Shown: piece after piece, positions 5,379 through 5,915 of the stretch
Layout of the letters: every line of letters starts with the position of its first letter
Numbering within the stretch: the stretch's first letter is position 1
Origin: an uncultured Propionibacteriaceae bacterium
GTDB taxonomy: Bacteria; Actinomycetota; Actinomycetes; Propionibacteriales; Propionibacteriaceae
Length of the DNA stretch: 5,915 nucleotides
Assembly: GCA_947038745.1 (NCBI GenBank)
Contig: CAMQXE010000090.1
Location: forward strand, 1 to 5,915
Direction: 5' to 3'
Notes under the pieces: generated by a model
What the model saw: the letters and a program-made list of their open reading frames with translations, nothing else
The model's database searches: none
Told to the model about the DNA's origin: nothing
Position numbers and translations under genes: made by a program

Positions 5379-5471
5379 AGGGAATTGATCGCAGATCACC
5401 GTGATCGACGCAGGTCTCCCTGGACGTGTGCGCCCCATGATTTTCATTAGGTAAAACCCAGGTTGAGGAGA
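5379..5471 (+). promoter_or_regulatory. rplY 5' leader with an SD-sequestering stem and a competing stem
   Basis: TCTCCCTGG (5415-5423) can pair with CCAG (5458-5461) and GGAGA (5467-5471), nine pairs with a 5-nt GTTGA bulge. This buries the GGAG Shine-Dalgarno of rplY. AGGGA (5379-5383) can instead pair with TCCCT (5417-5421), which would free that site. Between them lies an overlapping dyad cluster: TGATC-GCA-GATCA (5386-5398) and GATCAC-C-GTGATC (5394-5406). The leader could allow autogenous control, as has been reported for rplY in enterobacteria, or the dyads could be a DNA operator. This is drawn by eye without energy calculation. Confidence 0.35.
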
Positions 5472-5475
5472 AAAC

Positions 5476-5915
5476 GTGTCTGAGATCAAGCTCGATGGCG
5501 TCGCCCGTAACGAATTCGGTAAGGGCGCTGCTCGTCGTCTACGCCGCGAGAATATGATTCCGGCGGTCATCTACGGCCACGGCACTGATCCGGTGCACAT
5601 TGCACTGCCGCAGCACGTCACCACCTTGGCTCTGCGTCAGGCCAACGTTCTACTCGACATCAATATCGCTGGTGGCAAGCCCGTCCTCGCGCTGCCCAAG
5701 CAGGTTCAGAAGGACCCGATCAAGAACACCGTTGAGCACATCGACCTCGTGTTGGTTACACGTGGCGAGAAGGTCACGGTTGATGTTCAGATCAACCTCG
5801 TTGGTGAGGCGGCTTCTGGCTCGCAGGTCAATCACGATATGAACTCCATGTCGATTGAGGCTGACGCTTCCAATATCCCAACCGAGATCGAGGTTTCGAT
5901 TGCAGGGCTTGAGGT
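5476..5915 (+). CDS. rplY: 50S ribosomal protein L25/general stress protein Ctc, 3'-truncated by window edge
   Basis: L25 binds loop E of 5S rRNA in the central protuberance of the large subunit. The frame is open from GTG 5476 to the window end (146 codons plus two bases, no stop), so the C-terminus is missing. TTGAGGAG (5463-5470) ends 5 nt before the GTG. The N-terminal L25 domain (about 1-95) shows the basic RNA-binding stretch FGKGAARRLRRENMIPAVIYG (14-34) split by the family's IPAV turn, and the LPKQVQKDPIKNTVEHIDL segment before the domain boundary. The second, beta-rich TL5/CTC domain begins around VTRGEKVTVDV and includes EADASNIPTEIEV near the edge. The two-domain form is typical of actinobacteria and Thermus, not of E. 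coli. Codons are rich in AAC, ATC, AAG and GTC, as expected for a highly expressed gene. In actinobacteria pth usually follows, but that lies beyond this window. Confidence 0.96.
   Translation, partial: MSEIKLDGVARNEFGKGAARRLRRENMIPAVIYGHGTDPVHIALPQHVTTLALRQANVLLDINIAGGKPVLALPKQVQKDPIKNTVEHIDLVLVTRGEKVTVDVQINLVGEAASGSQVNHDMNSMSIEADASNIPTEIEVSIAGLE

Noticed and set aside
5169..5450. Plus-strand 93-codon ORF in the membrane gene/rplY spacer
   Set aside because: It overlaps the membrane-protein N-terminus and the promoter region, with no clear ribosome site and no recognisable domain.
5600..5842. Plus-strand 80-codon ORF and the matching minus-strand 61-codon ORF
   Set aside because: Both lie inside rplY in other frames; the Ser/Arg-rich translation is typical of a shadow frame.
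1..5915. Mobile element, CRISPR array, toxin-antitoxin or defence system
   Set aside because: No terminal repeats, transposase or integrase motifs, spaced direct repeats or toxin-antitoxin pair were found; the tRNA has no adjacent integrase or visible att duplication.

Overview
The window looks like chromosomal housekeeping DNA from an actinobacterium of moderate GC content. Evidence: four of the six CDS starts are GTG; the L25 gene is the long CTC/TL5 form; and the order rsmI-tatD-rsmA-ispE ... prsA-rplY matches actinobacterial chromosomes. I favour an Actinomycetaceae-like lineage (Arcanobacterium/Trueperella/Actinomyces group). This is inference from gene order and apparent base composition, and the genus cannot be fixed from the sequence alone.

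Layout. Positions 1-3408 hold a tight plus-strand operon. It comprises the 3' part of rsmI (16S rRNA 2'-O-methyltransferase), tatD (metal-dependent DNase family), rsmA/ksgA (16S rRNA dimethyladenosine transferase) and ispE (MEP-pathway kinase). Junctions are +4 nt, a 4-nt overlap and +19 nt. Positions 3409-3508 are non-coding and hold a plausible promoter. A tRNA-Gln(TTG) gene with unusually long D-arm and variable regions lies at 3509-3587. Positions 3588-3745 form a structured leader before prsA (3746-4741, PRPP synthetase); it contains two mutually exclusive stems and a 16-codon ORF with a well-placed Shine-Dalgarno. A strong hairpin with A- and T-rich flanks (4748-4797) ends prsA and also faces a convergent minus-strand gene for a small four-helix membrane protein of unknown function (4820-5233). 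Positions 5234-5475 are a divergent intergenic region with a promoter candidate and a leader able to hide the ribosome binding site of rplY. The rplY gene (L25/Ctc) starts at 5476 and runs off the window end.

Functional themes. Three genes serve the translation apparatus: rsmI and rsmA modify 16S rRNA, and rplY encodes a 5S rRNA-binding protein. The tRNA supplies glutamine codons. IspE and PrsA supply isoprenoid precursors and PRPP. Nothing here looks like a mobile element, phage, CRISPR array or defence system. The most interesting material is non-coding: the odd tRNA, the prsA leader with its mini-ORF, and the rplY leader. The orphan membrane protein is the only gene without a recognisable function.
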